Shown piece after piece: positions 49,660 through 62,700 of a stretch of DNA of 64,000 bases. The stretch lies in contig JAYMTJ010000017.1 in NCBI GenBank assembly GCA_036897525.1, positions 1 to 64,000 on the forward strand, written 5' to 3'. This DNA is from Pelargonium x hortorum (Eukaryota > Streptophyta > Magnoliopsida > Geraniales > Geraniaceae). The position numbers and the translations under genes were made by a program. The number at the start of each line of letters is the position of its first letter. Position 1 is the stretch's first letter. The notes beneath the pieces were generated by a model. The model was given only the letters and a program-made list of their open reading frames with translations. It had not been told where the DNA came from and searched no databases.

Positions 49660-49800
49660 CCAGAGCTCTAACTTTCTTAGCAGTTTGACCTTTCTTCAGA
49701 GCTAGACTTGTATTCTGTAGGCTCCTCTATCTTGGTAGTAGCTTTCTTCTTAGTAATTTAATCTTAATACCTACACCAAACCTCGGAGCTATTATAATAT
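49660..49800 (+). repeat. Pyrimidine-rich module
   Basis: CTTCAGAGCTAGACTTGTAT (49694-49713) matches 44187-44206 with one difference, and TCTTAATACCTACA (49762-49775) echoes 43205 and 59821. One frame is hydrophobic (for example FLLSNLILIP). It follows the nad5-like module by about 100 bp in the same orientation. Confidence 0.35.
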
Positions 49801-52800
49801 AATGTTAACCTGGTTTTTTTAGGTATACCTTGTTTGAAATCCTTAAAAAAACTTTAGTCTTTTTTTAGCCAATATTTATTATTTGTAATCCCTTGTTTAC
49901 ATAATAGATAAAAATCGAGAATTAACACATAAAAAAAGAAGGCTTTGGTTAACTCTTATCTTCATATTAGTCTGGGCACCCTATTTAGATTTAGTTATCT
50001 GATGGAACCCAACCCCAACTTGTGAATATTAGTAATAGATAAGTATTCATATTGTAGTAATTCAAGGAAACATATGTAACTTGTTATCAAACTGAATATT
50101 TAACACAGCTAGAGCTAGACATCTTGACTGTATAACTTGCTAAAAGACCTAGGTCCAGCTTCAAAAAGCTTTGTCGAAAATGAAATTTTAGTAAAATGAA
50201 GTGAACATATACAAGGATAACATTTATAACCAGGAGTAAAGGTCTCCTCTATGAGTTAAGTGTCCTCTAGAAAACTACTCTAAAGAAAAAGATAACAGTG
50301 ATACATTTTTTGTGCCAGTTTCTTATTTACAACCTTAATTTGTGCTTAGATTTTTTCCTTACATACGGGTCGCGCCTTTAGCTAATTCTTTGCATTAATA
50401 CTTTTTCAAATTCTTATTCCTATGAGCCAAGTCAGAGCCCCTTTGTAGGTAGTCTCTTCTCTTTACAAGGCCTTCCCTATAGACTCCTTTAAGGTAGAAA
50501 GATCTCACTTTGAAATAGTGAGCTCTATAAAAAACCGGGGTCGGGGATATACTAATTAGGTACCTTTGCGTGCTGTGTTCATTCTCTTTTTTTAGGAAAC
50601 CTTTAACCACCAACGCAATTTCATTTTAGTAGTTTGTGTCCATTCAATTCATTTTTTAGTTACCCTTCCGTTAAGGAATACTGTTATAGAAGGTCAGGAG
50701 CTTTCTTGTATTTTGTGAAACAAAGCGTAGAACAGCTGGAATGAGATATATAGCATACGAATGAAACTCTAGACCTTAGCTGAATTCGCGGGTAAAGCCA
50801 AACCGTGGTTTTAAATAGAGTATACTTGGAAGTCTTCTTTTCTTAATTTTGCAAAACAAATAGGAATCCTTTAGATAGGAAACTGTTTAGCATTAAGTTT
50901 GATCCATAACTATACCGATCCTTGTAAAGAGACCCCTTTCTCTTTTCTTTTATGCTTAATCCCCTTCCCTTCTTTTGAATAAGAAAAATGCCTAGCACGG
51001 GCTTTCTAGAATAAAAGCACTAACCGAGTAACTTATAGAATCCTAGGATTTCAAAAGGACACACTTCATTTTGTAGCGTAACAGTTGATTTGTTATATAG
51101 TCCTCCCTATCGAGAGACTTATTCCCGCGGCATATGCGGTAAGGGAACCCTTGATGTCTATTTTATAGTTTTTGTAATATAACTCTTGATCATAAATCTT
51201 GATAAGTTAGTAGTGATCCCTAGGACCCGTCCGGGCCTTCCCATGTTATAATATTCCTTGTGTAATTTAACTATCTTTATTATCTAAAGCTCCTTTTGGG
51301 GCACCCCCTCTTCTGTTGCTTTAGGCGGCGCTCAAACAGTAACAAACGAACTGACTATAAAATTTCAAACAAAAAAGGATTCTACTAATCTAAATACAGT
51401 AGCTGGGTCAATTCAGTAATGGCAGATGATAAAGAATACAAACAAATGCTTTGCTTTACAAATTACTTACAGAGGTGTATACCTTACACACATCCGGGCT
51501 CAACCCTGGATTCTATATAACCACCGAAAAATTGTTAATTAAGGGACTCATAAATAACGGAATTCTTGATTGATAAGTAAATTCAGTTTTGTATCCTCTA
51601 AAACTAAGGTTAGAAAGAATAACTATAATAAGCTGCCAAGTTCTGCGACAAAAAGTATACCCTAGCATAGCGCTATAAACCTTTATAGGTATCTGTAGTA
51701 TTTACAAAAGAGCAGGCTCTAGATAAGGCATTGCTAAAATGAAATCTATATCGAAGCATTCTATGTACCTTTAGACTTCTATTATTAACCTATGGATAAG
51801 GCGCCCTTTTATATGTTTCCTAGATGTTAGTACAATATATTTATCTTGAAAATGCAAAAATGCGCTATGATACAAGATTTTCTAGGGGACTTAAAAACAT
51901 AAGAACTAAATTGAAGATTTAAGGGAGTACCCGTGAAAGAAAATAGGATAAGAAAGGAATCGCTTCACTTATATAGTGAATCCAGGACTCCGCTTCGGTT
52001 TTTCCTTATTTTATAATGTTAACTTATTTTACGTGTGTAAGTTTAATAGCTATAATACCTCCCAGCTTCGATACATGAGTACTTTTCATTTCATAGTGAT
52101 TAAACAAGAGTAATAGGGTCTAATATTGACTAGTTCTAGTAACGTATAGGGTACTCCTGAACGAACCCCTTGTGCAAGCAAAGAGAGTTACTCAAATTGG
52201 GATTGCAAAGGGGATTGCTTATCTTTCTGACTCTGTATATATAACTTGGAAACTCTTGTAAGTAAATCTGAAGGATGAAAAAAAGAGATTATTAAGAAAT
52301 TGCATGTTTGAGAAATCCACTACGAGCTTTAGAAGTCATCACAAATAAAGAGGATCTATTTATAATATAATCCGAGTTTTTATTCGCTGTCTGACGGGAG
52401 GTCCCACCTATTTATTGAATGAGATTTTTTTTGTTATACAGAATTTTATCTTGTTGAGTCTTTTTCTTTATAAATAGACTGGCTTTGCGCTAGCTCTAAT
52501 GATCTTAACTACTCAGTTTCGTACCTAAGTGAACCTTAAGCAGCCGCACGCTTCGCTTGGCTTTCTTTACAAGATATATAATATCAGCCCAGGACTTCGA
52601 CTGTGTTTCTCCACCTTTAATAAGGAACTCTACTAAGATTTATAAGTAGCGTATAGAGGCGATGTTCACATTCCAAAAAAGGAGGCTTATCGTAAATTGA
52701 AGAGACGAGTTATCCAGAAATTGAAGAATAAGAATAAAGTATTATACCGATATACTATATATAGGTTACTTTCAACTTAGAGTCACACCTAGTTTCCACT

Positions 52801-55800
52801 TTTTAATGAAGCAGCTGTACTACACCCGATTTTCTTTTCAAACAAACTAGCTTCGAAAGCCTTTGTCTGGCTCTCACTTTAAATTACAAAAAATTGTAGT
52901 GTAGAAGTGGTATTCCTTTAATATAAATAGGTTAACCCTAGGATATCCCGGGTAGAGAGGACTTGCATTCATAAGGATCTCAAACTCAAATAGGAAAAAT
53001 CTATAAAGAAAAAATCCATCTATTAATTTGACTAAGCTAGGAAACTCCTTATTATTGACTAACCACTATTAACTAACTGAAAAGTTCTAGTAATTATAGG
53101 GCAAAACCACTCGAAAAGACTGCCCTCTGTTTTTAGAAGCAGGCATAGACAACACAACCAATCCCTTGAAAGTGTACATCGAATATTTAGATTAGCTCCG
53201 GTCTAAAATACTGGATCATTCATATATTCTAATAAATATTACTCATTTAGTAAACTAGTAGCATCGAATAAGCAGTTTTATAAAAGTACTTGAACCCATG
53301 TAAAAAGCATCGATTGTGGAATGTTAAAGTAGTTGAATCTAGTAAGTCAATAAGTAGCCTTCCAACAGCACATTTCCTTGCTTGAGCTTTCAAGAGTATA
53401 GATAAAGTAGGTAAATTCACGATTCCTTTATCTAAGTGATTCATAGAATGACGTTCACACCAACCAAGGTTATAGTTTTATGACCTGACGAAAAAGGTAA
53501 ATCAAGGGACTCATTTATTTGATTCTGTATTTTATTTTCTGAAATGAGTCGTTAAGCTGAAAAAATATGTCTTTTTTTTTAATCAGGTGTTTTTTCTATC
53601 CTATCCTCTATGCTGGAGTAATTAATTCTTAATTTAGAAAGGGGAGAGTGGAAGGAATGTGATGCAGGTAAGTAAGTGGACTTGAACTTGTAGCTTTTAT
53701 TCAAGCATAGTCCGCCACTTAGTAAAGACAGGGCTACTTTATTTACTCTAGATGTAGGGTAATAGGGACGCATTCTATATAAGATAAGTGCTTCCGTTGC
53801 AAGGGTTTCCGGAAAGGAAATATAGGAGTAATATTAGAAACTGTTATCAAAACAAAAAAAAGCCTAGTAAGGTCAGAATATTCGTAATAGAGATTGCAAG
53901 GGGATATTTACTTCGATATTCTTTTTTTAGGGAGCTCCTTTACATTCCTAGTCAAGAAGGGGCTGAATTATACAAGGTCTTTTTTTCTAGACGAGTCCGT
54001 CGTAATAAGTTCCTATATACTATTAATTCTTTATTTCTCGCCCTAAAAGCCTAAATGAGATCACAGAAGTAAAAAAGGGGGGAATCCTTCAATTTGCTTA
54101 ATCTTATCTGACTAATACTTGTGGAGATACTTTAACTAAACCCGCTCGTTTGCTTTTATTCTGAGTATACTTGTTAGTGTATAGAGCCGCCCCTTTACAT
54201 TTTACTAAATATTAAAGTGAGTCTTCTTCAAGATTCAATTTCTTCGGGATAACCATAACCGTACGTAGGTTAGACCGAGCACTTTCCAAGGCGGAACGTG
54301 TACTGAATCAATAAAAGGGGGTTTGCTAAAGTAAAGGTCTATCCTATGATACTCCAAAATCACTAAAGAAACACCTTGACTTAACGACTTAAGGGCTTTT
54401 TGAAATGAATTTGCTGATTCAGTCTTTTCTGTTTGTAGTTTTGGGGGGAATGCTTCCGAGTGCTCAGTGAGTAATCCTAGAAAGAACAATACTCACTATT
54501 TTTAACATGTCATGCGTAGGATCTTTTTCATACTATCTATTGCATTAGAATTCTTCTCCAAGGTATCCTTCAAGTTTATGTCCATATAATGATAAAAGGC
54601 TTCCCATTGGATATGCTATTTGCCATGGAAATTTCTCAGCTACAAGAGTCAAAAAAGTCTAATATCAGAAAATAAGGTCTATTACAAAATAGAGTAAGCC
54701 AAAGAATACAGAAAGATATAAATACCCAACAACAAAAAAACCTACTTGGTCAGTACATAGCGAGCCTTTAATGTTAGAGTTTTGTTAACGAATCCATAAT
54801 ATTAAAGATGAGCTATTGCCTCCTTGGCTACAGAAGACCTTAAGAGAAGTTTAAACGGTGGTCCTTGCCTTTCCAAATTACTGGTAATAGAATTGAAATT
54901 TAGTAGTAGTCGAAGGGCTTACTTATCCTGGAGTTCCTTTTAAAGCATTCCCTTCGAGTAATACATCTATTATAAATAACGGTTCTCGAATTTCCCAGCT
55001 TAAACCTTTTTTTACATAAACTCCTAACTGGTTTTGAATCTCTGTATCGGAGTTATCCAAAAATGCACTAAAAAAGACGAGTTTTTAGTAGTTAATAGCT
55101 AAAATCTCAATGCTTTTACTGGGTTTCTATAAGGATTTTCGAGGTAACGTAGTTGTAATAAAAGTAACAATAGCCATTTTTGCCCAGTCTCTAATGGATT
55201 TTTTTGTTCCGATTTTATCTTCTGCTTAGGGAAACCTTGTGTTGTGCTTGATGAGCTCCTTCGAGGTCCTCCGAAAGAGCCGCGGTAGAAGTATTAGGGC
55301 CCTTTTCTTTTAGAAAAAGAAAGTGAATATAGACCGTTTAGTAGAATTAACTAAACAAAGATATTAAATGGAATTTAAAAACAAAGTAGGTAGGTATTTC
55401 AGCAACGGTTTCATTTTTCTATCGATATCGGATCTTAAGGATTGCAATTCTACTTTATTCCGGATACTTTAATATAAGACAGCAGAACAGGAACCCCCTA
55501 ACCTAAGGAATTTCAAAGGGATTGAGAACTAACCAGAATAGCATTTACCCGTACTTTGGGTACCCTTAAATATTAAAATGTAACAGGAATTACATTAGAT
55601 TTCCGAAATTACTGACAATGACTAATGACCTGGGATTGGAACCCTCAATATCCTTTTATATATATATCTTTATAATTCCTTATATCTGTCTGTAGCAAAA
55701 GAGCTAACAATATATTCATTCGAGCTTGTCTGTTGTCCATACTTGTTATTATTCCTCTTAAAATAGTAATTGAACCAAGTGTTCTCAGTATAAATTCATG

Positions 55801-56490
55801 GTTGGTTTTCTAAGTTGAGGTCAAATCTGACTCATTTATCAGTTTATCAGAGTGAGATGTGAAATTTGTACTTCTTTTAAGAGTTGCATTTCCCTTAGCA
55901 CTCCTGCTAAGTACCTAGAGGATAAATAGATAAATTCTAGGATTTCTAGAATGGAAAGAAAATCAAAATTATATACACAGTAACTGAAAGGGTATCAAAT
56001 CTTCTTTATGTTCTTTCCTTTAAACTTTACTTTAAGAGTCATCAATAAAGCATAAGAGTATTTGGGATTATACACTACTATTTACTTTTTGAACTAAAGC
56101 TACTCATAAAATCATAAAAAGAACTCAACTCTAGTACTCCTTTTGGGGGCAATTACTAAGGTAAAAACAGGTGTCATACTCAATTTCTTTTAAGAGCTCT
56201 TACTTTTAAGTAAATCCTGAAAAAAAAAGAAAGGCGTATTTAAGACTCTCAGTCTCTTATTTCTTATTTTCCAAAGGTGTAAATTAAAAGACAGGGAATA
56301 CTTGAGTTCAACTCCCATACCTACTATATCTCCTTCTGAAAACAATATCTCTTATAAATTCCTAGGGAATATACTGATACATGAAGGCAGCTATTAGGAA
56401 CAGTTTCAAGTCGAGTACAATCAACTTACACTTTTTTCGAAGCCTACCATATACTATAAACAGTAACTACAGAAGACAATCAAAGCTTCT
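49801..56490. other. Long spacer, no supported gene
   Basis: Frames at 50395-50613 (minus), 53247-53444 (minus), 53579-53773 (minus), 53788-54054 (plus, 88 codons, basic) and 54235-54489 (minus, 84 codons) are of chance size and match no family I know. T-arm-like scraps on the minus strand near 53680 (ACAAGTTCAAGTCC) and 55640 (GAGGGTTCCAATCC) lack the other arms. The remainder is AT-rich spacer. Confidence 0.45.
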
Positions 56491-56494
56491 TCTT

Positions 56495-56514
56495 TACTAG
56501 TACTAGTACTAGTA
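56495..56514 (+). repeat. Microsatellite, (TACTAG)3
   Basis: Three exact TACTAG units followed by TA. The repeat is short and each unit contains the palindrome CTAG. It lies just before the long pyrimidine/purine-rich pair of arms. Confidence 0.85.
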
Positions 56515-56819
56515 TCCACTGAATCTTAAAATTCAGGAGTACAAAACTATAATTATACTTTTCAGCAAAGACTTTCCAAAAGACTCAGGGTAAAGGAAGC
56601 TGTTGAATTCAAAAAAAAAGGTTAGGTTCATAGTTATTATAAATTCTTTCGGTGAGTTTAGAGGCCTATTGAGGTGTTGATACATCTGAAGCCTTTTACG
56701 TTTGATTGAAGGCATTCTAGACTAGAGTTTAAACAGAAGAAAGACTTAGATACCTTCTTTCAGTACGACTAGTTTAATAGAAGAACAAGATACCTATATA
56801 CACCCCCTCTTATGACTTA

Positions 56820-57190
56820 CTTAACTTACCTTGTTTGACTGACTTAATTCTTCTTCTGTATCTGCATACCTAACTTCTTAAGAGCTATAAGACTCTGTAT
56901 CAGTCTCTTACTCTTCTTAGCTATATTCTGCTCTTCACCCGTAATCGTAATGCTACTTGTCCTATGGGCCTAGCTAGTCTTATTGCTGCCTGTACCTACT
57001 CCTATTTGTACGAGATTCCTTCCTAATTGTTATGGTTCTCGTACCTATTGTACCTATAGTTATAGCAGTATTTTAGTTATAGTATTCTTATATTAGTTTA
57101 ATAGGTTATGGATATTCTAGTAAATATTATTCTACTGTATTACTTGGTCTATTAGTTTAAGGTATATTCCTCTTGTATTTTGTTTTCTTT
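56820..57190 (+). repeat. Pyrimidine-rich arm, left
   Basis: Strongly T/C-rich on the plus strand, with hydrophobic stop-broken frames. It shares ATAGTTATAGCAGTATTTT (57056-57074) with the reverse complement of 57968-57986 (17 of 19 bases), and CTATAGTTATA with 49492-49502. It may be one inverted half of a diverged repeat whose other half is 57250-58010. Confidence 0.35.
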
Positions 57191-57249
57191 TATCACAAAG
57201 GAGGATACCAAATAGTAGAGGAGTCCTTTCATTAAGTGCCTGTAATACC

Positions 57250-58010
57250 AATTTCCTAATTGGCTAATAAAAAAGAAGTATCCCGCTAAACAAGATATTA
57301 CAACATAGAGTACATACAATAGCTGCAACAAGAAAGAAGAGGGCCTATAAGATAGGTACTAAGCTCTGTAAGACCAAGAAAGACTCCTAAGGCAGGTAAG
57401 ATAAGAGACAAGGAGGACTGTTATACCCCATGAAAATGAAAGAGGCCTAGCTATTAAGACAGGTGTGGATATGCGTAGGTATTGAGAACGTTATCAGTAA
57501 GATTTAAGAAAAAAACGGGGTTGTAGAAGCCTATTGTATGTATGATAAAGTATAGTAAAAGGCTCAAGAATAAGAAAGTTATAGGTAGGAAGGGTGTAAT
57601 ATCTCTGAAGAAAATAGGTGTGCAGTATAGACTTAGAAGATAGAGAACAGAAAGCAAGTAAGACGTTGTTGGCTGTCACAGTGTAAGGTATTCCTGTTCT
57701 ATTAATATACTATATATTAACCTCCCTTCGCTATAGAAGGAAGGACTAATACTAGACGACTATCTAAGGCTTAATCCTCTATAACGATAAGCACAGAGAA
57801 CACAAGAAAGAGGTAATAACCATAATCCAGAATCACCTATAATCTATTTTAAAGTAGTATCTATTTATTAACTATCTATATAGCTAGACTAAGAACACTA
57901 AGGGCTAGAAATATCCCATACATAGCCCTATAAAAAGGCTACAAGCTCCATAAAAAGACAAAGATCCAAAATACTGTTATAGCTATAAGGAGGAGTATCT
58001 CGTTTTTTAT
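57250..58010 (-). repeat. Purine-rich arm, right (pyrimidine-rich on minus)
   Basis: On the minus strand this reads like the other pyrimidine-rich modules. It contains the inverted match to the left arm (57968-57986) and two adjacent hairpins: TTAATATA-CTA-TATATTAA (57702-57720) and CCTTC-GCTATA-GAAGG (57725-57740). Minus-strand frames are hydrophobic, and the best one (57454-57657) is described separately. Confidence 0.35.
57454..57679 (-). pseudogene. Possible cytochrome b-like fragment
   Basis: The minus-strand frame 57657-57454 (67 codons) contains FLP, then SLL, then H..G..NP in the spacing of the conserved cytochrome b segment LLPFILVGASLLHLAALHQYGSNNPLG (given only as the family pattern LP...SLL...H..G..NP). 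A downstream D......YP also fits. The overlapping frame that starts at 57679 begins with VLLAFCSLSS, similar to the segment just before it in cytochrome b, but in a different frame and with about 14 extra codons between. About nine of 26 residues agree. This would be a decayed cob piece; hydrophobic chance similarity cannot be excluded. Confidence 0.2.
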
Positions 58011-58849
58011 TATATTAAGAAGGGTCTAGCTTTTTTTTAAGAAGAAGGCTCCAGGTTTCCTAAGAATATAGAGGTTTAGCTAGAAAGAAAGTTTAGCTAC
58101 AACGAACGAGTCATTTCATACCTTAACAAACTAATAAGGCTAGGCTAAGATAATACATAGACTACTATAAGAACTATATAGAGCTTATTAATACAAGAAT
58201 AGGCTACACTAAGTAAAGGTAAATGCTATCAAGGCTAATTTCCGCTGGTAATGAGTTGTACAAGGGTGTTCAAGTCGCACTTATAAACGACTGAGAAACC
58301 TTTCCCACTTATTCCCAGGGATTCTACTTACCGTACAAAGAAAACTAAGGGGTATCTGCACAAGCAAATAAAGAGCCTCCCTCAATATCTTAAAACGAAT
58401 TAAGAAAACTCATTAACTTGAATGCTAGCTAGCTATCAACTGCAATGTCGAAACAAAGTGCTGCTGCTGAGGAAGAGCAGGTAAAGGTGTCTAACTTATA
58501 GATTGTAAGAGTTCCCTTAGGACCAAACCGAACCTCCTCTCTTTTCTTTGTTCTTGTATTCGGGTAAAGCAAGCTCTATCTCTGCGGTCGAAGGTTTGTT
58601 CTTGATAGTAAGGAAGTCACAGGCTTATTGAATAGAATTAATTGTTCTTGGAAACGTAAGGACTCTATCTTGGACTTGTTCCTCTTAAAGCACTAAAGAG
58701 AGGTAAGATCCCTAGCTAGTTAAGGCTATCTTTTTCTAGGTGGTAAGACCTAGACTGAACGGTTCTCTTCTTAGTCTTCATAGCTGTACCTCCCAGCCTT
58801 TCTAGCTAGAATGGTACTACTTTAGGGTTCCCTTATAGATAATAAATAG
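58011..58849. other. Spacer of mixed texture
   Basis: 58.46-58.6 kb resembles the G/T-rich block at 4.7-7.8 kb: TTCTTGTATTCGGGTAAA occurs near 58551 and near 6237, and TTAGGACCAAAC near 58517 and 7833. A short pyrimidine-rich stretch at 58.76 kb carries CTTCTTAGTCTTC and AGCTGTACCTC. No gene is seen. Confidence 0.4.
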
Positions 58850-59340
58850 TCTGTTCCTTATAGGGTGCGCATATCCAGGAACTGAGCCAAGTCAACCGGA
58901 ACTCAAACTTGGCATTAGATTGGAAAGCATAACTTTTCTTCGACAAGGAGTTTCCCATTGAAATAGCACAGTAAGCGGACCACCTACAATCCTTATACCA
59001 CTATCAAGCCATGCCGGGAAATGATGCTGATGCTACTACCGATACAGAGGCAAGTTGACTTTCTTGCTATCGATGTGAAATCCATTCTATTGAACCGGTG
59101 CGTATGTCGTTCGATCAGTCTACTCTACTGTTGTATGCGCTAGGCCCTCTTGTTGAGCTCGATCCCTTATGCCTTGAGGCTTCATACCTTGACAGCAGAA
59201 GGATCGCTAGCTTCCATTCTCCATGGTTTAGAAAGAACTACGCAAGGCACTTTCGCGGGATTCCTTGCTTGAGCTTGGCAGATGATAGAGTCAGATTGTA
59301 ATTCGACTTGAAGGAGACCCTTTCCTCCACATACTTCAAG
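58850..59340. other. Higher-G+C island with a 67-codon frame
   Basis: G+C is visibly higher than in the flanks, and the wording of the sequence looks like standard angiosperm mitochondrial spacer. The frame at 59098-59301 (plus) starts at GTG and ends SLADDRVRL; I recognise no domain, and it could be chance. The island may be a less drifted or more recently acquired piece. Confidence 0.35.
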
Positions 59341-59390
59341 ACTTGTACCTACACCCAAAGAATCTGGTTCAAGTTAAGGCTTACATGCTT

Positions 59391-59405
59391 AAGATAAGAT
59401 AAGAT
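59391..59405 (+). repeat. Microsatellite, (AAGAT)3
   Basis: Three exact AAGAT units at the right edge of the G+C island. Simple slippage repeat. Confidence 0.8.
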
Positions 59406-59727
59406 ACAAGGAAAGAGGTGTCTGCGGTTATCCTTTAGAGCTTATCCCAGTGGCCTGTTTATCCAATGAAATGAGTAAGTACAATAAGGAAATGTCCTAA
59501 ATGTACCGGAAATTAATAAGCCCTTGGTTTTCCCTTATCTGCAGAAGATGGAATAGAAAGTCTCATACATACGAGGTTTGTACACATGAGGGAAAATTCC
59601 TTCCTAACAAACTGAATACCGAAGGCTAATCCTCTCTTTCTCAAAGGTTAAGGTAATACCAAAAGACAGTAGTAGATTTCAACAAAACTATCTAAAATAA
59701 AGAAATTCAAAGTTACCCTACAACAAA

Positions 59728-59761
59728 TGATAATATAGGAAAAGTGATAATATAGGAAAAG
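59728..59761 (+). repeat. Tandem 17-mer, two exact copies
   Basis: TGATAATATAGGAAAAG is repeated head to tail without a change (59728-59744 and 59745-59761). It is the longest perfect tandem repeat I found and must be recent. It lies about 60 bp before TCTTAATACCTATA (59821-59834). Confidence 0.9.
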
Positions 59762-62700
59762 GATCTGATCCTCCATAAATAGGTATGCTTTAATTGACTT
59801 CTGTAACTGAGTTTTATTAGTCTTAATACCTATACCTCTCCTATTAGATATTAGAAAGCTAGGCACTAATAACTGCTAGCAACACCTGGCTAAGACTTAG
59901 ATAGGTTCGGGGGCTGGACTTGAACCTGTGACATGTCGTAAAAGATAGCTCCGATCTGTTCTCTCTTGTTTTTTGTGTTAATCCTTTTCTTGGTTTTCTG
60001 TCTTTACTATTTAATTGACAGCTCAGCGGCAGAGGGTAAGCTAACTTGTCCTTCTTAATGCACTCTATTAAGATGTTACACTATAGTAAGAAAGCAATTC
60101 ACTCCTAAACTAATGACTAAAGGTTAAGGATTTCCTTTTAGCTCGAGTAAAACATCTAAGTCTTCTACCAAGTTAATTAATACTGACGGAGAGATTTTTA
60201 CATTAAATTCTAGTTTTACGAAATTCGGGCTTAACCTGTATTGGACGGATCCAATAAAAAAAAAGGAGTCCCTAGTCTTAATGCCTCGAGTATTTCATTA
60301 GATGAGCTTTTTTTCTTCTTTCAAAACTTCTCAGAGGGTCCAATAATACAATAGAGTAACAACCCTTTATTAGGGTTCCCATATGAGCCTTCTCAACTTA
60401 GCGTTAAAACAAATATGAATTTCTTTTTATCTTTAGTTTGGCCAAAGCGAAACCGAATCCCAGACTTTATTTAAGGGAGGTGAGAAAAGCCATGAATATT
60501 GCGAACTTTCAAGCGCCCTCCAGTATTCCACTTTATTTTATATAAGTGCTTCTGATAGTCTAAGATTAGTAATTGTTTTAGTGCCTCGTAATATGCATAA
60601 AATGGAATTCTTTTCGAGATTATACTTCCAATTCTGTCCTTTTTATTTAAGAATTAGGAGAGTTTTGTGGTATCACTTTCATATCGTGAGGGTTACTGTT
60701 GCTAATGCAATTTATTTTAGAGGATTTTCTTTCCCTCTATCTGGAATTTGACAAGCGAGGCAGTTTCTAAAAGGAGGTGTTTTCCTGCTCAAGGGTCAAG
60801 CAGGGTAGAGTTTTCTAATCTGGGATATTGGATATTGTAAAGGAAAGGTTTTAAGTTTTATTAAAGAGCCCTGTATACTACATGGTCCCAGGTAGAAGAA
60901 AATGTTACGTTAGAGTCTTTTTCATTAACATTAATTAGAATCACTTAAATACAATTTCATCAAATCGCGGATGCCCGGTGGGTACAATACATTGAATACT
61001 CAAATGTATGATCTTAACATCTTACTTTCTTTCTTTAAATTAAATCACTCGAGCTAAATTACATTTGATTTGGTTAATTGGAATATTTTACAGGGAGACC
61101 ATTCTACTACTCAGACCTAACCTTTCTAGAACTTCCTTAAATTAAATAAGAAAATACCTGACGAAGAATAAAAGGCATCCTCACAACAACACTTTGATTA
61201 AGAGCTAACATAATTCCCTAAGCACCCTTAACCCGAATGCTGGAACGAACACAAACAGAAATGTTTGCCTTATTCATTAAGTAAGGAATAACTGGTAAAT
61301 CTTTTATATCCGTCTTGCTTACAGAGTCCCGTAACACTGCTAAGAAAGAAGTATGACAGGAAAGACACTTGCTACCGAAGGCACATAATACCTCCAAGGT
61401 CCATAAGGAACCAATCCGACCCACTTACTAAGATCTCTTATTAGTCTTTACCACAAAATGGCTTTAATTTGACTTCATTATGAAACAACTCATTACTTTA
61501 GCTCCACTTAAAGGCATTCTTATAACACTTTATTTATTACTATCTGAAATATAAGAATTTCTAGCTAATTTACTGGGATTCTTAGGAAGAGATTCCTTAT
61601 CAAAAATCTCACCTAACTTCGAGAGTGCTAAATAAAGCTACTAAGACAATGGTGAGAGCCCAAGTGCAAATCAATGAAATTCTAATAGATTCTTGTCAAT
61701 GAAAGTGTAGCTTTGTTTGCTAGGGTGTTTAAGATAGAGATTCTCTTGAGATGAGAGTAGTTGCTTGTCTTTATGGTTGCATTGTGCCCTGTGAACTGAT
61801 TCCCTTTGCAAAGTTTGTTTCATTCCAATATATATAACTAGAATATGTTACTTTTTTAGAAATTGACTCTGACTTGATCTAATCTCTCCTATTAGGAATT
61901 TAGCATAGTGGAACGACCCTTACATGTTACAAAAGCAAGTGGGTCCCTTGTCCTCTATAAATCCTGGCTAATAATGGCAAGCCTTTGTACTCGTTAGTAA
62001 ACAAAGTAGATCCAATTCTTTATATCCCTAAACCCTGATTCTTAGGTTTGACATTTCAATCTAAAAGCAGGGTACTTTTATTTACTTGATTTTTTCTTTA
62101 CTAGAAAACTGGGAAACAACTTATCCTTCAGTTCTATCTTATCAATCAATCCTTTGTTCTATCGTGTCTTTATCGGCATTTGATTTGAGCTTTATTATAA
62201 CTTTCTTTTCTTATGAGTCCTTCTGCTAGACTTGTCTTCTTAGCGACCCCTATCTGTATCTTACTCAAAAGCACAGAGTCTTGACTTTTTTCTTTAATAG
62301 TGTGCACCTACCAGTTTCTAGATCTTATAGGTAGGCTTAACTTATAACTGAAATTCGAAAGCAGGAAATCTCTCTGGAGCCCCTTTATATATCTTGGTTT
62401 AGGACCCAGATCCTACAGCTCTAACAAACCGGTAGTGGTACACTGAAGTCAAAAAATCCCAACTTCAATATTTAATTCCGAACTTGGTTGGTTCCTAAAA
62501 AAACCAAATGAAACTTCTAAGGAGAGTCCTCCGCTTAGTGTTTTACGCTGAAGTAAGTAACTCCAATCAAGTATGATAATATCTTTTCTGTTGGTATTAG
62601 GAGGGGTCTAAACAGGCCTAACTTAGTCTTAGTACCCTCTTTACGTTTGTTTTAGAGGGACTCCGTGTTAAGATTAAGAATAAAATTTCGTACTATACAT

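Noticed and set aside
53788-54054. 88-codon basic frame that could suggest a ribosomal protein
   Set aside because: No ribosomal-protein motif can be recognised. Lys/Arg richness follows from A-rich sequence.
57321-57395. Minus-strand TELSTY phrase resembling TatC/MttB (TEALSTY)
   Set aside because: Only one short phrase matches, one residue is missing, and no other TatC block lies at the right distance.
43205-59834. Exact 14-mer TCTTAATACCTATA at two sites as proof of a repeat
   Set aside because: A few repeated 14-mers are expected by chance in 64 kb. It counts only together with the other shared phrases of the modules.
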